DNA of 64,000 bases from Aristolochia californica (Eukaryota; Streptophyta; Magnoliopsida; Piperales; Aristolochiaceae), in assembly GCA_029961685.1 (NCBI GenBank), contig JARWKL010000001.1:27540295-27604294 (forward strand). The letters are read 5' to 3'. The notes under the pieces are model-generated. The model had not been told where the DNA came from. It ran no database searches and saw only the letters and a program-made list of their open reading frames with translations. Shown here one piece after another: positions 23,040-34,314 of the stretch. The position numbers and the translations under genes are program-made. How positions within the stretch are numbered: position 1 is the stretch's first letter; each line of letters opens with the position of its first letter.

Positions 23040-24050
23040 AAAAAGGGGGAAGCAGTGAATTTTAACTGAATGTTGACTCCCAATCCATAAGTCATTTCTT
23101 AGGGTAATATAGCCCATTACGCATGATAAATCACTTTACAATCATCTATGATCGTTGGGTCAGCTTTTTGTAGATGGGCAAAATAATGGCTTGTTTGACT
23201 CGAGTGAATATCCCACTGCACATTCACTTGAGAATTTAATGAGCGTTTGTTATTCTCTTCAAAAGCTTTGGATCCATAGGTGATTTTCATCTTTAACATG
23301 TTTAAAACATGCATATCCATTTTCAAAGCATGTGTGGAGGAAATCTCTTTCTTATAAAATTCCAAGCTCTTAGGTCTGAACTAGTGTAATTTCCCAAACT
23401 TGGAAAACAAAACTTTTGTCTTCATTTGTGGTGTGTGAATAAATTTTCTTTACTTTCATTTTTTATTGTTATGAATTTTTTAACACCAAAATTTTCATTT
23501 TGTTGTGGTCTATTTGCCTTTTTGGTTTATGGGATGAAGGGAGAGCGAAAACTCAAAGTTTTGTTTTAATAAAAAAGAGTACATCTAGAATGGAAATGCA
23601 CAATGCACAAATGTAGAGAGAGATAATTCCAAAGAGTTTCTGTAATTTTGAGGGATTGTAAGCTCTTCTTAGTTTTTATATATCAGGTTTTGCAATCGAC
23701 AGGAAACAGCAACAGGGAGGGATTTTTAACTGTGTCTTCACACCCAATCCATAAGTCATTTCTTAGGGTAATATAGCCTGGTACGCATGATAAATTATTT
23801 TACAATCATCTATGATCGTTGGGTCAGCTTTTTGTAGATGGGCAAAATAATGGCTTGTTTGACTCGAGTAAATATCCCACCTCACGTTCACTAGAGAATT
23901 TAATGAGCGTATTTTATTCTCTTCAAAAGCTTTGGATCCGTAGGTGATTTGCATCTTCAACATGTTTAAAACATGCATATCCATTTTTAAAGCATGTGTG
24001 GAGGAAATCTCTTTCTTACAAAATTCCAAGCTTTTAGGTTTGAACTAGTG
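23040..24050 (+). repeat. Block Q, copy 1 (5228-bp offset)
   Basis: About 1.5 monomers (from the tail before 23118 to the middle of 23782) match about 28268-29280 at an exact offset of 5228. Shared rare variants are AACTGAATGTTGAC, CCCACTGCACATTCAC, CCATTTTCAAAGCATG, TTAGGTCTGAACTAG, TTTGTCTTCATTTG and TTTTAATAAAAAAGAG. Similarity stops in the middle of a monomer near 24050. Confidence 0.8.
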
Positions 24051-24415
24051 GAATTTCCCAAACTTGGACCACAAACCTTTTGTATTCATTTGTTGTGTGT
24101 GAATAAATTTTCTTTACTAACATTTGTTATTGTTTTAAAATTTTTTCCGTAGATGAACTCTAAAATTTTCATTTTGTTGTGTAAACTCAAAGTTTTGATT
24201 TATGAAAAAAGTGTACATCTAAAATGAAAATGCACAGTGTACAAAAGTAGAGCGAGATAATTCCAAAGAGTTTCTGTAATTTTTAGGGATTCTGATGTCT
24301 TTTTAGTTTTTATATATCTGGTTTTGCAATCGTCGGGAAAAAGGGGGAAGCAGTGATTTTTAAATGAGTGTTGACTCCAAATCCATAAGTCATTTCTTAG
24401 GGTAATATAGCCCGT
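23782..24415 (+). repeat. Internally deleted monomer, 634 bp
   Basis: Around 24180 CATTTTGTTGTG is followed directly by TAAACTCAAAG. Roughly 40 bases that normally include GATCTATTTGCC and GGGATGAAGGGAG are missing. Confidence 0.8.
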
Positions 24416-27320
24416 TACGCATGATAATTCACTTTACAATCATCTATGATCGTTGGGTCAACTTTTTGTAGATGGGCAAAATAATGGCTTGTTTGACTCG
24501 AGTTAACATCCCATCCCACGTTCACTTGAGAATTTAATGAGCGTTTGTTATTCTCTTCAAAAGCTTTGGATCCATAGGTGATTTGCATTTTTAACATGTT
24601 TAAAACATGCATATCCATTTTTAAAGCATGTGTGGAGGAAATCTCTTTCTTATAAAATTCCAAGCTGTTAGGTTTGAACTAGAGGAATTTCCCAAACTTG
24701 GACAACAAAACTTTTGTGTTCATTTGTGGTGTGTGAATAATTTTTCTTCACTTAAACTTTTTTTTGTTTTAAATATTTTAACACAAAAATTTTCATTTTG
24801 TTGTGGTCTATTTGCCATTTTGGATTACGAGATGAAGGGAGAGCGAAAACTCAAAGTTTAGTTTTAAGAAAAAAGAGTACATCTAGAATGGAAATGCACA
24901 ATGCACAAATGTAGAGAGAGATAATTCCAATGAGTTTTTGTAATTTTTAGGGATTGTAAGCTCTTCGTAGTTTTTATATATCAGGTTTTGCAATTGTCGG
25001 GAAAAAGGGGGAGGCAGGGATTTTTAACTGAGTCTTGACTCCCAATCCATAAGTCATTTATTAGGGTAATATAGCATGTTACGGATGATAAATCACTTTA
25101 CAATCATCCATGATCGTTGGGTCAGCTTTTTGTAGATGGGCAAAATAATGGCTAGTTTGACTCGGGTAAATTTCCCACCGCACGTTCACTTGAGAATTTA
25201 ATGAGCGCTTGTTATTCTCTTCAAAAGCATTGGATCCATAGGTGATTTGCATCTTTAACATGTTTAAAACATGCTTATCCATTTTTACAGCATGTGTGGA
25301 GGAAATCTCTTTATTACAAAATTCCAAGCTGTTAGGTTTGAACTAGTGGAATTTCCCAAACTTGGACAACAAAACTTTTGTATTCATTTGTGGTGTGTGA
25401 ATAAATTTTCTTTACTTACATTTGTTATTCTTTTAAAAATTTTTCCGTACATGAACTCTAAAATTTTCATTTTGTTGTGATCAATTAGCCTTTTTGGTTT
25501 ACTAGATGAGGGGAAAACGAAAACACAAAGTTTTGATTTATGAAAAAAGTGTACAACTATAATGAAAATGCACAGTGCACAGATGTAGAGCGAGATAATT
25601 CCAAAGAGTTTCTGTAATTTTTTGGGATTCTAAGGTCTTTTTAGTTTTTATATCTTAGGTTTTGCAATTGTCAGGAAAAAGGGGGAAGCAGGGATTTTTA
25701 ACTGCGTCTTGAGTCCCAATCCATAAGTCATTTCTTAGGGTAATATAGCCCGTTACGCATGATAAATCACTTTACAATCATCTATGATCATTGGGTCAGC
25801 TTTTTGTTGATGGGCAAAATAATGGCTTGTTTGACTCGGGTAAATATCCCACCGCATGTTGACTTTAGAATTTAATGAGCGTTTGTTATTCTCTTCAAAA
25901 GCATTGGATCGATAAGTGATTAGCATCTTTAACATGTTTCAAACATGAAAATCCATTTTTTAAGCATGTGTGGAGGAAATCTCTCTCTTATAAAATTCCA
26001 AGTTGTTAGGGTTGAACTTGTGGAATTTTCCAAACTTGAACAACAAAACTTTTGTATTCATTTGTGGTGTGTGAATAAATTTTCTTTACATATATTTGTT
26101 ATTGATCTAAATATTTTTCCATACATGAACTCTAAAATTTTCATTTTGTTGTGATCTATTTGCCTTTTTGGTTTACGGGATAAAGGGAGAGCGAAAGCTC
26201 AAAGTTTTGATTTATGAAAAAAGAGTACATCTAAAATGAAAATGCACAGTGCACAAATTAGACCTAGATATTTCCAAAGAGTTTCTGTAATTTTTAGAGA
26301 TTTTAAGGTCTTTTTAGTTTTTATATATCAGGTTTTGCAATCGTCGGGAAAGTGGGGGAAGCAGGTTGACTCCCTATCCATAAGTCATTTCTTAGGGTAA
26401 TATAGCCCGTTACGCATGATAAATCACTTTACAATCATATATGATGGTTGGGTCAGCTTTTTGTAGACGGGCAAAATAATTGCTTGTTTGACTCGGGTAA
26501 AATATCCACCGCACGTTCACTTGATAATTTAATGAGCATTTTCTATTCTCTTTAAAAGCTTTGGATCCATATGTGATTTGCATCTTTAACATGTTTGAAA
26601 CATGCATATCCATTGCCAAAGCATGTGTGGAGGAAATCTCTTTCTTACAAAATTCCAAGCTGTTAGGTATGAACTGGTGGAATTTCCAAAACTCGGACAA
26701 CAAAACATTTGTGTTCATTTGTGGTTTGAGAATTAATTTTCTTTGCTTACATTTTTTATTGTTTTAAATTTTTTAACACCAAAATTTTCATTTTTTTGTG
26801 ATCTATTTGCCTTTTTGGTTTACGGGATGAAATGAGTGCGAAAACTAAAAGTTTTGATTTATGAAAAAAGTGTGCATCTAAAATGAAAATGCACAGTGCA
26901 TCAATGTAGAACGAGATAATTCCAAAGAGTTTTTGCAATTTTTAAGGATTCTAAGGTCTATTTAGTTTTTATATGTCAGGTTTTGCAATTGTCAGGAAAA
27001 CTAGGGAAGCCGGGATTTTTAACTAAGTGGTGACTCCGAATCCATAAGTCATTTCTTAGGGTAATATAGCCCACTTTACAATCATCTATGATCGTTGGGT
27101 CAGCTTTTTGTGGATGGGCAAAAATAAAGGCTTGTTTGACTTGGGTAAATATCCCACCACACGTTCACTTGAGAATTTATTGAGTGTTTTTTATTCTCTT
27201 CAAAAGCTTTGGATCCATTGGTGATTTACATCTTTAACATGTTTCAAACATGCAAATACATTTTTTAAGCATGTGTGGAGGAAATCTCTTTCTTATAAAA
27301 TTCCAAGCGGTTAGGGTTGA
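24345..27320 (+). repeat. Long-range block P, copy 2
   Basis: This is the partner of 11020-14000 at an offset of about 13.33 kb, with the same rare variants in the same order, including the 16-base deletion of the monomer start (here about 27071). I judge identity lower than for the 2.0 kb trimer, near 93-95% by eye, so this duplication is older. Confidence 0.8.
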
Positions 27321-27674
27321 GCTAGTGGAATTTCCCAAACTTGGACAACAAAACTTATGTATTCATTTGTGGTGTGTTAATAAATTTTCATTTTGTTGTG
27401 ATCTATTTGCCTTTTTGGTTTACGAGATGAAGGGAAAACAAAAACACAAAGTTTTGATTTATGAAAAAAGTGTACATCTAAAATGAAAATGCACAGTGCA
27501 CAAATGTAGAGCGAGATAATTCCAAAGAGTTTCTGTAATTGTTAGGGATTCTAGGGTCTTTTTAGTTTTTACATATCAGGTTCTGCAATCGTCAGGAAAA
27601 AGGGGGAAGCAGGGATTTTCAATTGAGTGTTGACTCCCAATCCATAAGTCATTTCTTAGGGTAATATATCCCGT
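27058..27674 (+). repeat. Doubly deleted monomer, about 617 bp
   Basis: This copy lacks the start landmark as noted for block P. It also lacks about 57 bases at 27382-27389: AATAAATTTTC runs straight into ATTTTGTTGTG. In intact monomers AAATTTTC is present on both sides of the lost piece, an 8-base microhomology. Confidence 0.85.
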
Positions 27675-28267
27675 TACGCTTGATAAATCACTTTACAATC
27701 ATCTATGATCGTTGGGTCAGCTTTTTGGAGATGGGCAAAATAATGGCTTGTTTGACTCGGGTAAATATCCACCACACGTTCACTTGAGAATTTAATGAGC
27801 ATTTTCTATTCTCTTCAGAACCTTTGGATCCATAGGTGATTTGCATCTTTAACATGTTTCAAACATGCAAATCCATTTTTTAAGCATGTGTGGAGGAAAT
27901 CATTTTCTTATAAAATTCCAAGCTGTTAGGGTTGAACTAGTGGAATTTCCCAAACTTGAACAACAAAACTGTTATATTAATTTGTGGTATGTGAATAAAT
28001 TTTCTTTACTTAAATTTTTTATTGTTTTAAATTTTTTCCGTACTTGAACTCTAAAATTTTCATTTTGTTGTGATCTATTTGCCTTTTTTTTTATGGGATG
28101 AACGGAGAGCGAAAAGTCAAAGTTTTGATTTATGAAAAAAGTGTACATCTAAAAGGAAAATGCACAGTGCACAAATATAGAGCGAGATAATTCCAAAGAG
28201 TTTCTGTAATTTTTAGGGATTCTAAGGTCTTTTTAGTTTTTATATATCAAGTTTTGCAATCATCGGG

Positions 28268-29280
28268 AATAAGGGGGAAGCAGTGATTTTTAACTGAATG
28301 TTGACTCCCAATCCATAAGTCATTTCTTAGGGTAATATAGCCCGTTACACATGATAAATCACTTTACAATCATCTATGATCGTTGGGTCAGCTTTTTGTA
28401 GATGGGCAAAATAATGACTTGTTTCACTCGAATGAATATCCCACTGCACATTCACTTGAGAATTTAATGAGCGTTTGTTATTCTCTTCAAAAGCTTTGGA
28501 TCCATAGGTTATTTGCATCTTTAACATGTTTAAAACATGCATATCCATTTTCAAAGCATGTGTGGAGGAAATCTCTTTCTTATAAAATTCCAAGCTATTA
28601 GGTCTGAACTAGTGGAATTTCCCAAACTTGGAAATCAAAACTTTTGTCTTCATTTGTGGTGTGTGAATAAATTTTCTTTACTTACATTTTTTATTGTTTT
28701 GAATTTTTTAACACCAAAATTTTCATTTTGTTGTGGTCTATTTGCCTTTTTGGTTTATGGGATGAAGGGAGAGCGAAAACTCAAAGTTTTGTTTTAATAA
28801 AAAAGAGTACATCTAGAATGGAAATGCACAATGCACAAATGTACAGAGAGATAATTCCAAAGAGTTTCTGTAATTTTTAGGGATTGTAAGCACTTCTTAG
28901 TTTTTATATATCAGGTTTTGCAATCGACGGGAAAAAGCGACAGGCAGGGATTTTTAACTGTCTCTTTACTCCCAATCCATAAGTCGTTTCTTAGGGTAAT
29001 ATAGCCCGGTACGCATGATAAATCACTTTACAATCATCTATGATCGTTGGGTCAGCTTTTTGTAGATGGGAAAAATAATGGCTTGTTTGACTCGAGTAAA
29101 TATCCCACCACACGTTCACTAGAGAATTTAATGAGCGTTTGTTATTCTCTTCAAAACCTTTGGATCCATAGGTGATTTGCATCTTTAACATGTTTAAAAC
29201 ATGGATATCCATTTTTAAAGCATGTGTGGAGGAAATCACTTTCTTACAAAATTCCAAGCTTTTAGGTTTGAACGAGTGGA
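28268..29280 (+). repeat. Block Q, copy 2
   Basis: Partner of 23040-24050, with monomer starts 28346 and 29010. A variant CAACAAAACTGTTATATTAATTTG just before it (27960-27983) relates the preceding monomer to the one at 21772, so different parts of this region came from different donors. Confidence 0.75.
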
Positions 29281-29673
29281 ATTTCCCAAACATGGACAAC
29301 AAAACATTTGTGTTCATTTGTGGTGTGTGAATAAATTTCATTTACTTACATTTTTTATTCTTTTAAATTGTTTCACACCAAAATTTTCATTTTGTTGTGA
29401 TCTATTTGCCTTTTTGGTTTACGGGATGAAGGGAGAGCGAAAGGTCAAAGTTTTGATTTATGAAAAAAGTGAACATCTAAAATGAAAATGCACAGTTCAC
29501 AAATGTAGAGCGAGATGATTCCAAAGAGTATTTGTAATTTTTAAGGATTCTAAGGTCTATTTAGTTTTTATATATCCGGTTTTGCAATCGTCGGGAAAAA
29601 GGGGGACGCATGGATTTTTAACTGAGTGTTGACTCCCTATCCATAAGTCATTTCTCAGGTTAATGTAGCCCGT

Positions 29674-30336
29674 CACGCATGATAAATCACTTTACAATCT
29701 TCTATGATCATTGGGTCAGCTTTTTGTACATTTACAAAATAATGGCTTGTTTGACTCGGGTAAATATGCCACCGCACTTTCACTTGAGAATTTAATGAGC
29801 GTTTGTTATTCTCTTAAAAAGCTTTGGATCCATAGGTGATTTGCATCTTTAACATGTTTCAAACATGTAAATCCATTTTTTAAGCATGTGTGGAGGAAAT
29901 CTCTTTCTTATAAAATTCCAAGATGTTAGGGTTGAACTTGTGGAATTTCCCAAACTTGGACAACAAAACTTTTGTATTCATTTGTGGTGTGTGAATAAAT
30001 TTTCTTTACTTACATTTGTTATTGTTTTAAATTTTTTAACACCAAAATTTTCATTTTGTTGTGGCCTATTTGCCTTTTTGGTTTACGGGATGAAGGGAGA
30101 GCGAAAACTTAAAGTTTTGTTTTAAGAAAAAAGAGTACATCTAGAATGGAAATGCACAATGCACAAATGTAGAGATAGATAATTCCAAAGAGTTTCTGTA
30201 ATTTTTAGGGATTGTAAGCCCTTCTTAGTTTTAATATATCAAGTTTTGCAATCGACGGGAAAATGGGGGAGGCAGGGATTTTAACAGAGGCTTGACTCCC
30301 AATCCATAAGTCATTTCTTAGGGTAATATAGCCCGG
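29674..30336 (+). repeat. Monomer with the TGTACATTTACAAAAT variant, copy 1
   Basis: Where other monomers read TTTGTAGATGGGCAAAAT, this copy reads TTTGTACATTTACAAAAT (about 29725). The same change, with CCGTCACGCATG at the start, CACTTTCACTTG and GTTGAACTTGTGG, is seen only in the monomer at 32976, offset 3302. The two clearly share an ancestor. Confidence 0.8.
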
Positions 30337-30969
30337 TACGCATGATAAATCACTTTACAATCATCAATGATCGTTGGGTCAGCTTTTGTAGATGGGCAAA
30401 ATAATAGCTTGTTTTACTCGAGTAAATATCCCACCGCATGTTCACTTGAGAATTTAATGAGTGTTTGTTATTCTCTTCAAAAGCTTTGGATCCATAGGTG
30501 ATTTGCATCTTTGTGTGAAGGAAATCTCTTTCTTATAAAATTCCAATCTGTTAGGGTTGAACTAGTGGAATTTCCCAAACTTGGACAACAAAACTTTTGT
30601 ATTCATTTGTGCTGTGTGAATAACTTTTCTTTACATAAATTTATTATTCTTTTAAATTTTTACCGTACATGAACTCTAAAATTTCATTTTTTTGTGATCT
30701 ATTTGCCTTTTTGGTTTACGGGATGAAGGGAGAGCGAAAACACAAAATTTTGACTTATGAAAAAAGTGTACATCTAAAATGAAAATGCACAGTGCACAAA
30801 TGTAGAGCGAGATAATTCCAAAGAGTTTTGTAATTTTTTGGGATTCTAAGGTCTTTTTAGTTTTTATATATCAGGTTTTGCAATCGTCAGGAAAAAGGGG
30901 GAAGCAGGGATTTTTAACTGAGTGTTGACTCCTTATCCATAAGTCATTTCTTAGGGTAATATAGCCCGT
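30337..30969 (+). repeat. Monomer lacking the dyad, 633 bp
   Basis: At 30511-30513 GATTTGCATCTTT is followed directly by GTGTGAAGG. The missing stretch, about 37 bases, holds the CATGTTTAAAACATG dyad and the ACATGC/GCATGT pair, and little else. It is the only monomer I found that has lost the dyad by a precise small deletion. Confidence 0.85.
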
Positions 30970-32312
30970 TACGCATGATAAATCACTTTACAATCATATA
31001 TGATCGTTGGGTCAGCTTTTTGTAGATGGGAAAATAATGGCTTGTTTGACTCGGGTAAATATCCACCGCACGTTCACTTGTGAATTTAATGTGCATTATC
31101 TATTCTATTCAAAAGCTTTGGATCCATAGGTGATTTGAATCTTTAACATGTTTCAAACATGCAAATCCATGTTTTTAAGCATGTGTGGAGGAAATCTCTT
31201 TCTTATAAAATTCCAAGCTGTTAGGGTTGAACTTGGGGAATTTTCCAAACTTGGACAACAAAACTTTTGTATTCATTTGTAGTGTGTGAATAAATTTTCT
31301 TTAGATATATTTTCTATTGTTTTAAATTTTTTTCCATACATGAACTCTAAAATTTTCATTTTGTTTTGATCCATTTGCCTTTTTGGTTTACGGAAGAAGG
31401 GAGAACGAAAACTCAAAGTTTTGATTTATGAAAAAAGTGTACATCTAAAATGAAAATGCATAGTGCACAAATTAGTGCGAGATAATTCCAAAGAGTTTAT
31501 GAAATTTTTAGGGATTTTAAGGTCTTTTTAGTTTTTATATATCTAGTTTTGCAATCGTCGGGAAAAAGGGGGAAGCAGGGATTTTTAACTGAGTGTTGAC
31601 TCCCTATCCATAAGTCATTTCTTAGGGTAATATAGCCCGTTAAGCATGATAAATCACTTTACAATCATATATCATCGTTGGGTCAGCTTTTTGAAGATGG
31701 GCAGAATAATGGCTTGTTTGACTCGGGTAAATATCCATCGCAGGTTCACTTGAGAATTTAATGAGCGTTTTCTATTCTCTTGAAAAGCTTTGGATCCATA
31801 GGTGATTAGCATCTTTAACATGTTTCAAACTTGCAAATCCATTTTTTAAGCATGTGTGGAGGAAATCTCTTTCTTATAAAATTCCAAGCTGTTAGGGTTG
31901 AACTAGTGGAATTTCCCAAACTTGGACAACAAAAATTTGTATTCAATTGTGGTGTGTGAATAAATTTTCTTTATTTACATTTTTTATTGTTTTAAATTTT
32001 TTTCCGTACATGAAATCTAAAATTTTCATTTTGTTGTGATCTATTTGCTTTTTTGCTTTACGGGATGAAGGGAGAGCGAAAACTCAAAATTTTGATTTAT
32101 GAAAAAAGTGTACATCTAAAATGAAAATGCACAATGTACAAAAGTAGGGCGAGATAATTCCATCGAGTTTCTGTAATTTTTAGGGACTCAAAGGTCTTTT
32201 TAGTTTATATATATCAGGTTTTGCAATCGTCGGGAAAAAGGGGGAAGCAGTGATTTTTAACTGAGTGTTGACTCCCAATCCATAAGTCATTTCTTAGGGT
32301 AATATAGCCCGT
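30970..32312 (+). repeat. Block R, copy 1 (7.0-kb offset)
   Basis: The monomers at 30970 and 31641 match 37973 and 38645 at an offset of about 7004. Shared rare variants include TGTGCATTA near 31090, GATTTGAATC, CCATGTTTTTAAGC (31168), TTTAGATATATTTTC, TTTACGGAAGAAGG and ATATATCTAGTTTTG. The match continues into the next monomer, 32313/39320. Confidence 0.85.
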
Positions 32313-34314
32313 TACGCATGATAAATCACTTTACAATCATCTATGATCGTTGGGTCAGCTTTTTGTCGATGGGAAAAATAATGGCTTGTTTGACTCGGGT
32401 AAATATCCCACCACACGTTCACTTGAGAATTTAATGAGCGTTTGTTATTCTCTTCAAAAGCTTTGGATCCATAGGAGATTTGCATCTTTAAAATGTTTAA
32501 AACATGCATATCTATTTTTAAAGCATGTGTGCAGGAAATCTCTTTCTTACAAAATTCCAAACTGTTAGGTTTGAACTAGTGGAATTTCCCAAACATGGAC
32601 AACAAAACTTTTGTGTTCATTTGTGGTGTGAGAATAAATTTTCTTTACTTACATTTTTGACTGTTTTAAATATTTTAACACCAAAATTTTCATTTTGTTG
32701 AGCTCTATTTGCCTTTTTGGTTTACGAGACGAAGGGAGAGCGAAAACTCAAAGTTTTGATTTATGAAAAATGTGTACATCTAAAATGAAAATGCACAGTG
32801 CACAAATGTAGAACGAGATAATTCAAAAGAGTTTTGTAATTTTTAAGGATTCTATGGTCTATTTAGTTTTTATATATCAGGTTTTGCAATCGTTGGGAAA
32901 AAGGAGGTAGTAGGGATTTTTAACTGTGTGTTGACTCCCTATCCATAAGTCATTTCTTAGGTTAATATTGCCCGTCACACATGATAAATCACTTTACAAT
33001 CATCTATGATCATTGGGTCAGCTTTTTGTACATTTACAAAATAATGGCTTGTTTGACTCGGGTAAATATGCCACCGCACTTTCACTTGAGAGAATTTAAT
33101 GAGCGTTTGTTAATCTCTTAAAAAGCTTTGGATCCATAGATGATTTGCATCTTGAACATGTTTCAAACATGTAAATCCATTTTTTAAGCATATGTGGAGG
33201 AAATCTCTTTCTTATAAAATTCCAAGATGTTAGGGTTGAACTTGTGGAATTTCCCAAACTTGGACAACAAAACTTTTGTATTCATTTGTGGTGTGTGAAT
33301 ATATTTTATTTTCTTTCATTTGTTATTGTTTTAAATTTTTTTTGCACATGAACTCTAAAATTTTCATTTTGTTGTGATCTATTTGCCTTTTTGCTTTACA
33401 GGATGAAGGGAGAGCGAAAACTCATAGTTTTGATTTATGAAAAAAGTGTACATCTAAAATGAAAATTCACAGTGTACAAAATTAGAGCGAGATAATTCCA
33501 AAGAGTTTCTATAATTTTTAGGGACTCTAAGGTCTTTTTAGTTTTTATATATCAGGTTTTGCAATCGTCGGGAAAAAGGGGGAAGCAGTGATTTTTAACT
33601 GAGTGTTGACTACGAATCCATAAGTCATTTCTTAGAGTTATATAGCCCGTTACGCATGATAAATCACTTTACAATCATCTATGATCGTTGGGTCAGCTTT
33701 TTGTAGATGGGAAAAATAATGGCTTGTTTGACTCGAGTAAATATCCCACCGCACGTTCACTTGAGAATTTAATGAGCGTTTGTTATTCTCTTCAAAAGTT
33801 GTGGATCCATAGGTGATTTGCATCTTTAACATGTTTAAAACATGCATATCCATTTTTAAAGAATGTGTAGAGGAAATCTCTTTCTTATAAAATTCCAAGC
33901 TGTTAGGTTTGAACTAGTGGAATTTCCCAAACTTGGAAAACAAAACTTTTGTGTTAATTTGTGGTGTGTGAATAAATTTTCTTTACTTACATTTTTTGTT
34001 GTTTTAAATTGTTTAAGACCAAAATTTTCATTTTGTTTTAGTCTATTTGCCTTTTTGGTTTACGGGATGAAGGGAGAGCGCAAACTCAAAGCTTTGTTTT
34101 AAGAAAAATGTGTACATCTAGAATGGAAATGCACAATGCACAAAGGTAGAGAGTGATGATTCCAAACAGTTTATGTAATTTTTAGGGATTGTAAGCTCTT
34201 GTTAGTTTTTATATATAAGGTTTCGCAATTGATGGGAAAAAGGGGGAGGCAGGGATTTTTAACTGAGTCTTGCCTCCCAATCCATAAGTCATTTCTTAGG
34301 GTAATATAGCCCAG
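32313..34314 (+). repeat. Trimer G-C-H, copy 1 (2002 bp)
   Basis: G (32313) is marked by ATAGGAGATTTGC and GTGTGAGAATAAATTTTC. The middle monomer (32976) is the TGTACATTTACAAAAT variant, not the usual middle monomer. H (33651) is marked by GATGGGAAAAATAATGG and TTGGAAAACAAAAC. The same G-x-H order recurs at 34315, 39320 and 41297. Confidence 0.8.
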
